Below the pieces are notes generated by a model, which was given only the letters and a program-made list of their open reading frames with translations, had not been told where the DNA came from and made no database searches. This document shows, piece after piece, positions 26,860 to 35,193 of a DNA stretch of 64,000 bases. The position numbers and the translations under genes were made by a program. Position 1 is the stretch's first letter; each line of letters starts with the position of its first letter. The stretch is from assembly GCA_037141055.1 (NCBI GenBank), contig JBAXDH010000004.1, forward strand, positions 9,716 to 73,715, given 5' to 3'. The DNA comes from CAIVAT01 sp037141055 (GTDB lineage Bacteria > Bacteroidota > Bacteroidia > Bacteroidales > FEN-979).

Positions 26860-27951
26860 CTACACGTTAAACCTGATATGCAGAATATCCCCGTCACCGA
26901 CAACGTAATTTTTTCCTTCAATCATCAGTTTGCCGTGTTCCTTGCAGGCGTGCTCCGATCCAAGCCGCATGAAATCATCATATTTCATAACCTCCGCCCT
27001 GATAAATCCACGTTCGAGGTCGCTGTGGATAACACCGGCAGCCTGGGGTGCCGTCATTCCTTTTGTGATGGTCCATGCCCTTACCTCTTTCGGACCGGCT
27101 GTGAAGAAACATTGCAGGTCGAGCAGGTGAAATGCCGCCCGCACAAGCCTGTTCACGCCGGGTTCGGTCAACCCTGCATCGGAAAGAAAAGCAAGGCGGT
27201 CCTCCTCGCTGTCAAGTTCAGCAATTTCCGATTCCATTTTTGCCGCAATAACAAGCACTTCCGCATCCTGGCCCTTCACTGATCCAATGAACTTTTCCGT
27301 ATAATCATTTCCGCCGGTTGCCGATGAATCGTCTACATTACACACATACATCACGGGCTTGTCGCTCAGCAGGAACATATCTTCCATGAACCGCCGTTCG
27401 TCGACGGAGATTGGCGCGGTGCGGGCCGACTGGAACGATTCAAGATGGTTTTTCAGCACATGCAGCACATCGAGGCCATGTTTAGCATCTTTGTCGCCGG
27501 CTTTTGAAAGTTTCTCCATCCGGGATATCTTTTTTTCAACCGATTCCAGGTCTTTGATCTGCAGTTCAAGGTCTACAATTTCACGGTCGCGAACGGCATT
27601 CACGGATCCTTCGAGATGAGGAAGCTGCGGGTCGTCAAAACAGCGGATCACATGGATCAGCGCATCAACATTGCGGATGTCGGAAAGGAATTTATTGCCT
27701 TCGGTCTGGCTTCCTCCCTTTGAAAGTCCGGGGATATCGACCATCTCCATGGTAGTCTGAATGACTTTGACCGACTTGATGATCCGGTCGATGGCCAGCA
27801 GGCGTGCATCAGGCACATTCATCACCCCGAGGTTGGATTTGGTCCCTGAAAAGGCAGCAGCGTGGGTTTCAGCCCTGTTGTTTGATATACAGTTGAATAA
27901 AGTAGTCTTTCCGGATCCTGAAAGTCCGATGATTCCGCATTTTAAGGGCAT
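26860..27951 (-). CDS. ychF: YchF/OLA1-family ATPase
   Basis: P-loop ATPase of the Obg-related YchF group, which binds ribosomes and takes part in stress control. The order fits: P-loop, 'MEMVDIPGLSKGG' (G3), 'KPVMYVCNVDD' (G4 position), coiled-coil middle, and a TGS-like C-terminus 'FFTAGPKEVRAWTITKGMTA' with 'YVVGDGDILHIRFNV' at the end. 363 residues is standard. The P-loop reads 'GLSGSGKTT' rather than the usual NVGKS of YchF, and the loop after G3 is shorter, so this may be a divergent paralogue. Confidence 0.85.
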   Translation of the reverse strand: MPLKCGIIGLSGSGKTTLFNCISNNRAETHAAAFSGTKSNLGVMNVPDARLLAIDRIIKSVKVIQTTMEMVDIPGLSKGGSQTEGNKFLSDIRNVDALIHVIRCFDDPQLPHLEGSVNAVRDREIVDLELQIKDLESVEKKISRMEKLSKAGDKDAKHGLDVLHVLKNHLESFQSARTAPISVDERRFMEDMFLLSDKPVMYVCNVDDSSATGGNDYTEKFIGSVKGQDAEVLVIAAKMESEIAELDSEEDRLAFLSDAGLTEPGVNRLVRAAFHLLDLQCFFTAGPKEVRAWTITKGMTAPQAAGVIHSDLERGFIRAEVMKYDDFMRLGSEHACKEHGKLMIEGKNYVVGDGDILHIRFNV

Positions 27952-27993
27952 AGAGCGTAGATTTTAGCGTGCAAAGTTAAGAAATTAAAATGA

Positions 27994-29244
27994 TCATTTG
28001 CTCTGACCATATATCAACGCACTGGCATTCAGCTTGTTTTGAGTCTTTGGACCGGAAGGGTCAAAAATTGTATTCAGGAAATCCTGGTAGGATGCCAGAT
28101 CGTGGTACTTTGTCAGTTCGAGGTTGAAGAAATAAAGAGAATCCAGGCTAAAGGTGGGGAAGGTTTGCAGCATGTTGGCAGACAGGTTCGGAAGCCTGAT
28201 ATCTGCCAGGGTATTGTTTCCGGACATGGTCCATGTAAATGACTGGTTGTTTCGTCCATAGAACTGCCAGGTGGCGCACGTTGTGGTAAAATCCCCGTAG
28301 GTGGTTGCTTCTAATTTTCCCGCAGGATGTGTTGTCACAGACCCGACATGAGCATCTATTTTATCAAAGGCAGCCGGGATATCTCCATTCCTCCGGCACG
28401 AATAGGATGTCATTGAATCCCAGTTTTCAATGAGTTTCAGCTCACTGTGATAACCCTGGAAATGACCCGGCAAAACCGCAACACGAACCAGGTTGCCGGC
28501 GGGGACACTGCCAAGGGAAAAGTCGGTCATGACAGGCAATCCGTTTTCATAATCTGCATCCCTGAATCCCCAAATCCTCGCTTCATAATACTGACCGCTC
28601 ATGCTGATGTTGCTGAAAACCGGGGATACAGCGTCAGACATATCTACAGTGTAGGTGCCTCCGGGGTGTATGCCGCTGATGAGTTTATAAACCTCATCCT
28701 GGTTGTGTTCTATTTTAATATAAAGTTCATCAGGATCGACATACGATAAATCCGTGACGTCGGTATAGTTTGTGGTAAGATTTGCATAACCGGCATTGGC
28801 ATACAAGATCAGTGCAGGCTGGGGGATGTTGGACAGGCTAACGGTAAAATGGCCCAGCGTATCCGGCCGGTGTCCCTGTAAGGTCCATTCAGCGGTTGCG
28901 ACCTGCAGATAGGATTTCATGGAAATCTCGAAATTATGCATGGACGGCTCCCATGAGGCGATGGTCAGCGTAAACCGTAAAGGATTTTTAATGCCCGGCC
29001 TGGTGTATAACAATAGTTTGCCGTTCCCTTTGAAGGCGGTATCTGCGATAACGTTTCCGAGGGAATCAGAGGCAAAAATGATCGCCCCCAGTTTCGGATT
29101 AATATAGTTAGCGGTAAAATTGATGGTCATCAAAACTGTTTTTGCCTCCGGAAAGGTTTCAACATCTTTTCGGCAGCCACCGGAAAGCAGCATGATGGTC
29201 ATAAGGATCATAAAACAGGATCGAGGAATATTTCGTATTGTCAT
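27994..29244 (-). CDS. Lipoprotein of unknown function
   Basis: 416 residues. Signal peptide II: hydrophobic core then 'LLSGGC' (Cys at about residue 24). The mature protein is beta-rich with few charged helices and several Thr/Tyr-rich strands; no catalytic motif is visible. Such lipoproteins are usual on the Bacteroidota surface or periplasm. It stands alone between ychF and the divergent rpsA. I do not recognise the family. Confidence 0.6.
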   Translation of the reverse strand: MTIRNIPRSCFMILMTIMLLSGGCRKDVETFPEAKTVLMTINFTANYINPKLGAIIFASDSLGNVIADTAFKGNGKLLLYTRPGIKNPLRFTLTIASWEPSMHNFEISMKSYLQVATAEWTLQGHRPDTLGHFTVSLSNIPQPALILYANAGYANLTTNYTDVTDLSYVDPDELYIKIEHNQDEVYKLISGIHPGGTYTVDMSDAVSPVFSNISMSGQYYEARIWGFRDADYENGLPVMTDFSLGSVPAGNLVRVAVLPGHFQGYHSELKLIENWDSMTSYSCRRNGDIPAAFDKIDAHVGSVTTHPAGKLEATTYGDFTTTCATWQFYGRNNQSFTWTMSGNNTLADIRLPNLSANMLQTFPTFSLDSLYFFNLELTKYHDLASYQDFLNTIFDPSGPKTQNKLNASALIYGQSK

Positions 29245-29382
29245 GTTGTTCTCAGTAAAAAAAATGCTGCAATCATTTATGAATCTTCATCTTAAGGTTG
29301 AAGGAACAGGGTTCAACGCAGAATGCAAAGTTACGGAAAAATGCCGAGAAATCGGGATTCATCATTCCAGCGATCAGAGTAT

Positions 29383-29467
29383 ACTGAATCTTGGCAGGTT
29401 TGCAATCGCAAAGCTGCTTAGATTCAGTTATACTGAGCGTTTGAGTTTGCTTATCCTTGCAAACTCA
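29383..29467. repeat. Two adjacent perfect inverted repeats (REP-like)
   Basis: First: ACTGAATCT (29383-29391) with AGATTCAGT (29420-29428), 28-base loop. Second: TGAGTTTGC (29442-29450) with GCAAACTCA (29459-29467), 8-base loop. Neither is followed by a T-run. The second is flanked by ACTGAGCG and TAGTCGAAGT, halves of a known-looking intergenic palindrome. Confidence 0.6.
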
Positions 29468-29495
29468 GGTAGTCGAAGTATATCATAAATTTACC

Positions 29496-29526
29496 TTGGA
29501 CCTTTAATTTTTTCTTACTATCTTTG
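29496..29526 (+). promoter_or_regulatory. Promoter of rpsA
   Basis: TTG at 29496-29498 (-33) and TATCTTTG at 29519-29526 (-7), with 20 bases between: the Bacteroidota housekeeping sigma pattern. The transcript would begin near 29532, giving a leader of about 105 bases, which could serve S1 autoregulation. Confidence 0.75.
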
Positions 29527-29636
29527 CACCCCGTTTTCCAAGGGTGAAATGGAACCCGTTCTTTATCTAAATCCCTGTCAGTTAACCAAATGTTAAACCC
29601 GGCCAGCGCAATTGCGCAGCCACAAAGCAAAAATGA

Positions 29637-31880
29637 ATGACTCCTGAAGAAACCAATGAGAACATGGAGCTGAATGCTGAGACCAATGTTGAACAAACTG
29701 CAAGTGCTGAAACTGAAGCAACGATTACCGAAGAAGCTGTGATCGAAACGGAAGCTGCAATTGTCGAAGAGGCTGTGATGGAAACAGAAGCTGCAATCGT
29801 CGAAGAAGCTGTGATGGAAACAGAAGCTGCAATCGCCGAAGAGGCAGTGATGGAAACGGAAGCTGCAATCGCCGAAGAGGCTGTTGCTGCCGAAGAAACT
29901 GCCATCATCGAAGAGGCGCACATCGAAGCTGAAGCTGCAGTTGAAGCAGAAGCAAAGCCAGAACCCGTTGCCGAACCCGTAGTGGAGGCACCTGCAAGAC
30001 CAGCCAGGAAAACATATGTTGCACCTGTTGCCCCTGCTGATTTTGACTGGGATGCCATCGGCAAGAAACATGAAATTTATTCCAGTGAAGAACGTACGAA
30101 ACTGGAAGATGCCTACGATCAAACCCTTCGTGCCATCCAGGACCATGAAGTGATCGAAGGAACCGTGGTCACCATGACCAACCGCGAAGTCATCGTAAAC
30201 ATCGGCTTCAAAAGCGACGGTGTGATCCAGATGAACGAATTCCGCTATAATCCTGAGTTGAAAATCGGTGACAAGGTTGAAGTTTACATCGAGAACCAGG
30301 AAGATACCAGCGGCCAGTTGCTGTTATCACACAAAAAAGCACGCATCCTGAAATCATGGGAGCGCATCAACGATGCCTATGAAAAGCAGGAAATTATCAA
30401 AGGGTATGTTAAATCCCGTACAAAAGGCGGTCTGATCGTGGATATCTTCGGTATCGAAGCATTCCTCCCGGGATCACAGATAGATGTGAAACCCATACGC
30501 GATTACGACGTGTTTGTTGACAAAGTAATGGAATTCAAGGTTGTGAAGATCAACCACGAATACAAGAACGTCGTTGTTTCGCACAAAGCCCTGATCGAAG
30601 ACGAACTCGAAGCCCAGAAGGCAGAGATCATCAAGAGACTTGAAAAGGGACAGATCCTCGAAGGTACGGTCAAGAACATCACCAGCTATGGTGTATTTGT
30701 TGACCTTGGCGGCGTTGACGGCCTGATTCACATCACCGATCTCAGCTGGGGACGTATCAACCACCCTGAAGAGATTGTGAAACTTGATCAGAAAATCAAA
30801 GTTGTCATCCTCGATTTCGATGAAAACAAAAAACGTATTGCCTTAGGTCTCAAGCAGCTGACCCCGCATCCATGGGATTCACTGAGCCAGGATCTGAAGA
30901 TCGGCGATAAAGTAAAAGGTAAAGTGGTTGTCATCGCCGATTACGGTGCATTTGTTGAAATCACCACCGGCGTTGAAGGTCTCATTCACGTTTCCGAAAT
31001 GTCATGGTCGCAGCACCTGCGCACCGCCCACGATTTCCTTAAGGTAGGTCAGGAAGTTGAAGCCGTCATCCTCACACTCGACCGCGATGAGCGGAAAATG
31101 TCGATGGGGATCAAGCAGCTGATTCCGGATCCATGGGCCAACATCAGGGAAAAATATCCGCTCCGCTCCAAACATACCGCAACCGTTCGCAACTTTACCA
31201 ACTTCGGTATTTTTGTTGAACTGGAAGAGGGTGTCGACGGACTGATCCACATCTCAGACCTCAGCTGGTCGAAAAAAATCAAGCACCCTGCCGAATTCAC
31301 CAAAATCGGTGAGAGCATCGATGTAATGGTACTTGATGTTGATGTCGAAAACCGCCGCCTGAGCCTCGGTCACAAACAACTCGAAGAAAATCCATGGGAT
31401 GTGTTCGAGAATGTGTTCGCAGTAGGATCATTGCACCTCGGTACAATCGTCAGCCTGAACGACAAGGGAGCTATCATCGCCCTTCCGTACGGCGTTGAAG
31501 GATTTGCACCGCTCCGCCATCTTGGCAAGGAAGACAACAGCATGGCCCGTGAAGAGGAAGCCATGGATTTCAAGGTGATCGAATTTTCGAAAGAAAATAA
31601 GAAAATCATCCTGAGCCATAGCAAAATCCACCAGGATGCTGCCAATGCAGACAAGAACAAGGAAGCCAAGACCGGTCTGAAAAAGGAAAGCGATACCAAA
31701 AAAGCGGTTAAAAAACTCAAGGATAACCTCGAGAAGACAACCCTTGGCGATATCGATGCACTTGCCAACCTGAAAGCTGACATGGTAAAGGCCGAAAATC
31801 TGGCCCGTGATGCCAAGTCTGCGAAAGACGAGGCAACACCAGAAGTTGCTGAAGAAAGCGAGGAAACAGTCACAGAATAA
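29637..31880 (+). CDS. rpsA: 30S ribosomal protein S1
   Basis: mRNA-binding ribosomal protein. Six S1/OB domains are visible at about residues 172-232, 251-318, 339-406, 424-493, 511-579 and 598-664, with the typical 'YGVFVDLGGVDGLIHITDLS' strands in domains 3-5. 747 residues is long; Bacteroidota S1 is usually near 600. The extra length is an acidic Ala/Glu-rich head (1-130) with 12-residue repeats and a charged helical tail (665-747). The bacterium appears to rely on S1-type recruitment more than on Shine-Dalgarno pairing, as Bacteroidota do. rnz begins 6 bases after the stop. Confidence 0.95.
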   Translation: MTPEETNENMELNAETNVEQTASAETEATITEEAVIETEAAIVEEAVMETEAAIVEEAVMETEAAIAEEAVMETEAAIAEEAVAAEETAIIEEAHIEAEAAVEAEAKPEPVAEPVVEAPARPARKTYVAPVAPADFDWDAIGKKHEIYSSEERTKLEDAYDQTLRAIQDHEVIEGTVVTMTNREVIVNIGFKSDGVIQMNEFRYNPELKIGDKVEVYIENQEDTSGQLLLSHKKARILKSWERINDAYEKQEIIKGYVKSRTKGGLIVDIFGIEAFLPGSQIDVKPIRDYDVFVDKVMEFKVVKINHEYKNVVVSHKALIEDELEAQKAEIIKRLEKGQILEGTVKNITSYGVFVDLGGVDGLIHITDLSWGRINHPEEIVKLDQKIKVVILDFDENKKRIALGLKQLTPHPWDSLSQDLKIGDKVKGKVVVIADYGAFVEITTGVEGLIHVSEMSWSQHLRTAHDFLKVGQEVEAVILTLDRDERKMSMGIKQLIPDPWANIREKYPLRSKHTATVRNFTNFGIFVELEEGVDGLIHISDLSWSKKIKHPAEFTKIGESIDVMVLDVDVENRRLSLGHKQLEENPWDVFENVFAVGSLHLGTIVSLNDKGAIIALPYGVEGFAPLRHLGKEDNSMAREEEAMDFKVIEFSKENKKIILSHSKIHQDAANADKNKEAKTGLKKESDTKKAVKKLKDNLEKTTLGDIDALANLKADMVKAENLARDAKSAKDEATPEVAEESEETVTE
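29730..29873 (+). repeat. 36-bp in-frame tandem repeat in rpsA
   Basis: Four consecutive copies of a 12-codon unit (consensus EEAVMETEAAIA; residues 32-79), with a fifth partial copy. DNA copies differ at few positions, so the array is recent and may vary in number between strains. Confidence 0.85.
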
Positions 31881-31886
31881 TTCCTC

Positions 31887-32675
31887 ATGAACTTCTCGTT
31901 GACGGTACTGGGCAGCAATGCGGCAATACCGGCAAACAACAGAAACCTAAGCGCTCATTTGCTCAATGCAAATGAGCGCTTCTTTTTAATTGACTGCGGA
32001 GAAGGAACCCAGTTTCAATTACGAAAATTCCACATTTCCTTTCAGCGGATCAAACATATTTTCATCAGCCATTTGCACGGGGACCATTTTTTCGGACTTA
32101 TCGGGCTGCTCAATTCCATGCATCTTCTGGGGCGCAAGGAGGAACTTCACCTGTATGCACCCTCCATGCTGTCTGACATTATCAGCCTGCAGATGGAGGC
32201 ATCCCAGACGACACTGAAATATCCCCTGGAGTTTCATCCGCTGCTCATGGACCAGTATGATCTGATCCTGGAAAAGGAGCGGATCACAGTGCACAGTTTT
32301 CCTCTCCGTCACAGCATCCCGGCATGCGGGTTTGTTTTCCGTGAGAAAAACCCGCCGCGCAAAATTGCTGAACCACGTTCATATGCTTATTGCAGTGATA
32401 CAGGTTATTCCGAAGCCATCATACCGTATATTCAACGGGTTGGTTTGCTGTATCACGAGGCGACGTTTATGAACAACCTTGCTAACATTGCAGCGGATAA
32501 GCTCCATTCCACTGCTGCTGAAGCGGCCACCATCGCGTTGAAAGCCGGTGTTAAAAAATTGCTCATCGGCCATTTCTCAGCAAGATATGAAGATGTCGGG
32601 CCATTGGTTTCAGAGGCCCGTCTTGTTTTTCCCGAGACGTACCCGGCAGAAGAGGGTATTTCTATAAATATCTGA
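31887..32675 (+). CDS. rnz: Ribonuclease Z (MBL-fold tRNA 3' endonuclease)
   Basis: Zinc phosphodiesterase that cuts tRNA precursors at the 3' side of the discriminator. N-terminus 'LTVLGSNAAIPANNRNLSAH', then 'LIDCGEGTQFQLRK', the metal motif 'SHLHGDHFFGL', Asp in 'YCSDTGYSE', 'LYHEATF' and the last His in 'LIGHFSARY'. 262 residues is short for the ~305 of the long-exosite form, so part of the flexible arm may be missing. It begins 6 bases after the rpsA stop, and its first codons contain a terminator-like hairpin. Confidence 0.9.
   Translation: MNFSLTVLGSNAAIPANNRNLSAHLLNANERFFLIDCGEGTQFQLRKFHISFQRIKHIFISHLHGDHFFGLIGLLNSMHLLGRKEELHLYAPSMLSDIISLQMEASQTTLKYPLEFHPLLMDQYDLILEKERITVHSFPLRHSIPACGFVFREKNPPRKIAEPRSYAYCSDTGYSEAIIPYIQRVGLLYHEATFMNNLANIAADKLHSTAAEAATIALKAGVKKLLIGHFSARYEDVGPLVSEARLVFPETYPAEEGISINI
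31950..31987 (+). terminator. Terminator-like hairpin inside rnz
   Basis: Perfect 13-base arms AGCGCTCATTTGC (31950-31962) and GCAAATGAGCGCT (31968-31980), 5-base loop, then TCTTTTT. It has the form of an intrinsic terminator 70 bases after the rpsA stop, yet lies in frame inside rnz, about 22-31 codons from its start. It could end most rpsA transcripts and leave rnz at low expression. Confidence 0.7.
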
Positions 32676-32696
32676 CGAGTCAAGTCTATTTTTTTA

Positions 32697-32704
32697 TAAT
32701 TTTG
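32697..32704 (+). promoter_or_regulatory. Candidate -7 box for the riboswitch transcript
   Basis: TAATTTTG matches TAnnTTTG and lies just ahead of the cobalamin riboswitch. The predicted start near 32711 coincides with the start of the riboswitch. No clear -33 element. Confidence 0.55.
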
Positions 32705-32710
32705 CCGCGA

Positions 32711-32895
32711 ATTTGTTGCTGGTTCACCTTCTGAAAGTCTTCAGTCGGTGTGAAAAGGGAATCCGGTTTGAAACCGGAGCTGTTCCCGCAGCTGTAAGCT
32801 CCATAAAAGTTTTCGACCTCTTATTGTCACTATCCTGCCCCGGCAGGATGGGAAGACTTCGAATAACGGAGCAAGCCAGAAGACCTGCCATCAAC
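32711..32895 (+). promoter_or_regulatory. Cobalamin (B12) riboswitch
   Basis: The leader of the BtuG-like gene has the hallmarks of the cobalamin aptamer: the core around 32757-32798 with the two paired 'CCGG..CCGG' arms and 'TTCCCGCAGCTGTAA', and the B12 box AGCCAGAAGACCTGCC at 32874-32889. GTTG near 32714 can pair with CAAC near 32892 to close P1. An unpaired variable arm includes the palindrome CCTGCCCCGGCAGG near 32834. With the short distance to the start codon, control is probably of translation or early termination, repressing the gene when B12 is plentiful. Confidence 0.93.
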
Positions 32896-32949
32896 TATTT
32901 TCGTAGCTTTCGGGAGAAAAGCGAAGAACCATTTAACCTGAAATAAATC

Positions 32950-34029
32950 ATGAAGACCAGACTGAACACCTTTGCATGGGCTATGCTCATGGTAACTCTA
33001 ATTGCCGGTTGTAAAAAAGACGGGGAAACTCCGTATAATCCGGTGGGTCCGTACGCAAACGGGGCATTTATCATCAATGAAGGAACATTCGGGCAGGCAA
33101 ATGCCTCCGTGAGCTTCTACGATTTTGGCGGCGACAGTGTGAGAAATCTGATTTTCACAAAGGCCAACAATCATGCCCTGGGGCAGTTGCTCCAGTCAAT
33201 GTATCTCGTCAACGGCAAAGCCTACATGGTATTAAACCTGTCGGATACAGTCGTGGTAACCAGCACAAGCGATTTCAGGCAGGCGGGATCCATCACCGGG
33301 TTAAGTTCACCGAGGTACATGACCTCCTATAATGGCAAAGGATACATTACCCAATGGGGTGAAAACGGGGTGGTAAAAGTGGTAGACCTGGGTTCCAATG
33401 CTGTAATCCGGACAATTACTGTCGGAATGGGGCCTGAACAGGCGATTGTTGCCGGAGGAAATATCCTGGTGTGCAACGGGGGTGCCTATGACCACGATTC
33501 AACGGTTTCGGTCATCGATCCGGCAATGGATAAGGTCGTTCAAACGGTACAGGTCGGTGATAACCCTAAGGAAATGGTGGTTGATAAAAACAACGACATC
33601 TGGGTGATTTGTTACGGATATATCAAATATGATGCGTCTTTCAATATCATTCTGGAGACGCCTTCGAAGCTGGTCAGATTATCGGGACAATCGTATGAAA
33701 AGGTTGCCGATTTTATCATTTCACCCACAGCACATCCTCAGCATATTGATATCAGCAAGGATAAATCCACGATCTATTATGGCGGCGGATTTGGTTATTC
33801 CGGGATTTATGCCATGGATATTACCGCTTCGGCTGTCCCGGCAACGCCAATCGTCGACGGCAGTAAGTTTTTCTATGGTTTCAATGTCAGTCCCTGGAAC
33901 GGAGAGATATACGCGATGGATGCAACTGATTTCACGACACCCGGCATCCTTTGCCGCTATTCGGCACAGGGAAGCATGATGAAGCAGTATACGGTGGGTG
34001 TGGCGCCGAACGGGGCGCTGTTTAAATAG
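32950..34029 (+). CDS. BtuG-like cobalamin-capture surface lipoprotein (beta-propeller)
   Basis: 359 residues. Signal peptide with lipobox 'LIAGC' (Cys21). The mature chain is a run of YncE-like blades ('GYITQWGENGVVKVVDLGSN', 'STVSVIDPAMDKVV', 'IYYGGGFGYSGIYAMD'), the DUF5074/surface-layer type. In Bacteroides, BtuG proteins of this build sit on the cell surface, bind B12 very tightly and pass it to BtuB. The riboswitch directly upstream supports this role. No btuB or other uptake gene is adjacent, so this is an isolated member of the regulon. The gene ends within an octamer array. Confidence 0.82.
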   Translation: MKTRLNTFAWAMLMVTLIAGCKKDGETPYNPVGPYANGAFIINEGTFGQANASVSFYDFGGDSVRNLIFTKANNHALGQLLQSMYLVNGKAYMVLNLSDTVVVTSTSDFRQAGSITGLSSPRYMTSYNGKGYITQWGENGVVKVVDLGSNAVIRTITVGMGPEQAIVAGGNILVCNGGAYDHDSTVSVIDPAMDKVVQTVQVGDNPKEMVVDKNNDIWVICYGYIKYDASFNIILETPSKLVRLSGQSYEKVADFIISPTAHPQHIDISKDKSTIYYGGGFGYSGIYAMDITASAVPATPIVDGSKFFYGFNVSPWNGEIYAMDATDFTTPGILCRYSAQGSMMKQYTVGVAPNGALFK

Positions 34030-34071
34030 CGAAATAGCGAAATAGCGAAATGGCGAGATAGCGAAATTGTG
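34024..34071. repeat. Octamer array, six units
   Basis: Six consecutive 8-base units: AAATAGCG three times, then AAATGGCG, AGATAGCG and AAATTGTG. The BtuG-like stop codon TAG is in the first unit. No spacers, so not CRISPR. Confidence 0.8.
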
Positions 34072-34117
34072 AAAAAAGGTTTTCGCAGGTTTTCTGATGA
34101 ACCGGGAGGTCGTTTTT

Positions 34118-35101
34118 TTAAAACATTCCTTCGCTCAGTTCATTTACCGTCAGGCCGGAAAAGTAGTCGCCGATGTCGAATGGGTTAAGGGCTGTGAGAA
34201 TTGCCGCGTGGTTGTGTGAAACGCCCGTCAATGCTGCTTCAATGTCTTCCGTATCAAATCTGCTGAAATAATCTCCGAAAATTTTGATATTCAGGATGAT
34301 GCCATTGTGCACGTCAAGGTCAAATTCGATGGTCCCGCTTTTTTCGGTCCTTATCACTTTCCTGAAGTTGTAGTTCGGAGAGTAACCGAAATTCCAATCC
34401 CAGGTGCTGTACTTATTTCGTACAAGTTCATGAATGTTTTCATGATCCTCCGGGGAAAGTTCAACGATCCTGGCATCAGGATATTTTCCGGCAATGTGGT
34501 TCTGGATCATTTCTGCAAACTGCAGAACATCCATGGGGCTTCTGAGGTGTTCGCTGATGTTGGTCACCCTGCTGCGAACAGATTTAACTGCTTTGTCCCG
34601 GAATTTCAGAGGATCGGCATTCAGCGCTTCTGAAAGATTTGTGATGTGCGACGAAAACAGCAGCGTGCCGTGATGCAGCACCCTGTTTTTCCATATGTGT
34701 TCAGCATTTCCTGAAAATTTCAGGCCGCCGATTGTGAGATCGTTCCGGCCTTCGAACCTGGCATCGATGCCCATTTTAAGCAGCACTTCCAGGATCGGTT
34801 CCGTGTATTTCCGAAAATCAATAAGTTTATCTTCCCTGCCTGTTTGAATGAAGGTGAAATTCAGGTTTCCAAGGTCATGAAAAACCGCACCCCCGCCGCT
34901 TAAACGGCGAACGACCGGTATGTTTTGCTGCCTGACATAATCTGCGTTGATCTCTGACAGTGAATTCTGATGTTTACCGACAATGATGCACGGCATGTTC
35001 CGCCACAGCATGAAGGAATCCTCCGGGTAGTTTTTTAACACATATTCTTCAGTGGCGAGGTTGAAGTAAGGATCGGTATTGTGCCGTTTGATGATGAGCA
35101 T
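34118..35101 (-). CDS. lplA: Lipoate-protein ligase
   Basis: Attaches lipoate to E2/GcvH proteins via lipoyl-AMP. 327 residues with 'YFNLATEEYVL', 'WRNMPCIIVGKHQNSLSEIN', 'VVRRLSGGGAVFHDLGNLNF' (the RRxxGGGxVxHD signature), and 'LKFSGNAEHIWKNRVLHHGT' with the catalytic Lys region. A C-terminal accessory domain starts near 245. It is divergent from the LpxL-like gene, sharing a 92-base gap with a TAATTTTG box on its own strand (35118-35125). Confidence 0.92.
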   Translation of the reverse strand: MLIIKRHNTDPYFNLATEEYVLKNYPEDSFMLWRNMPCIIVGKHQNSLSEINADYVRQQNIPVVRRLSGGGAVFHDLGNLNFTFIQTGREDKLIDFRKYTEPILEVLLKMGIDARFEGRNDLTIGGLKFSGNAEHIWKNRVLHHGTLLFSSHITNLSEALNADPLKFRDKAVKSVRSRVTNISEHLRSPMDVLQFAEMIQNHIAGKYPDARIVELSPEDHENIHELVRNKYSTWDWNFGYSPNYNFRKVIRTEKSGTIEFDLDVHNGIILNIKIFGDYFSRFDTEDIEAALTGVSHNHAAILTALNPFDIGDYFSGLTVNELSEGMF

Positions 35102-35148
35102 TATCCGTATTTTTGAGCAAAATTAAGTCTTTCTTGCAAATAGGTCGT

Positions 35149-35156
35149 TATCTTTG
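35149..35156 (+). promoter_or_regulatory. Candidate -7 box for the LpxL-like gene
   Basis: TATCTTTG matches TAnnTTTG, 38 bases before the start. The opposing box for lplA lies at 35118-35125, so the two promoters are back to back. Confidence 0.5.
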
Positions 35157-35193
35157 CAGCCTTTACTGTTTTCCTGACTATTAAACCGAACCT

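Larger units (their letters stand above)
29245..29636. other. Divergent gap between lipoprotein gene and rpsA
   Basis: About 390 bases without a gene. It holds two hairpins (29383-29428 and 29442-29467) and the rpsA promoter (29496-29526), then a ~100-base leader. The rest shows no clear structure. Confidence 0.5.

Noticed and set aside
29582..30146. Long minus-strand frames opposite the start of rpsA
   Set aside because: They mirror the Ala/Glu codon repeat of rpsA (Ser/Ala- or Cys/Phe-rich) and show no family resemblance.
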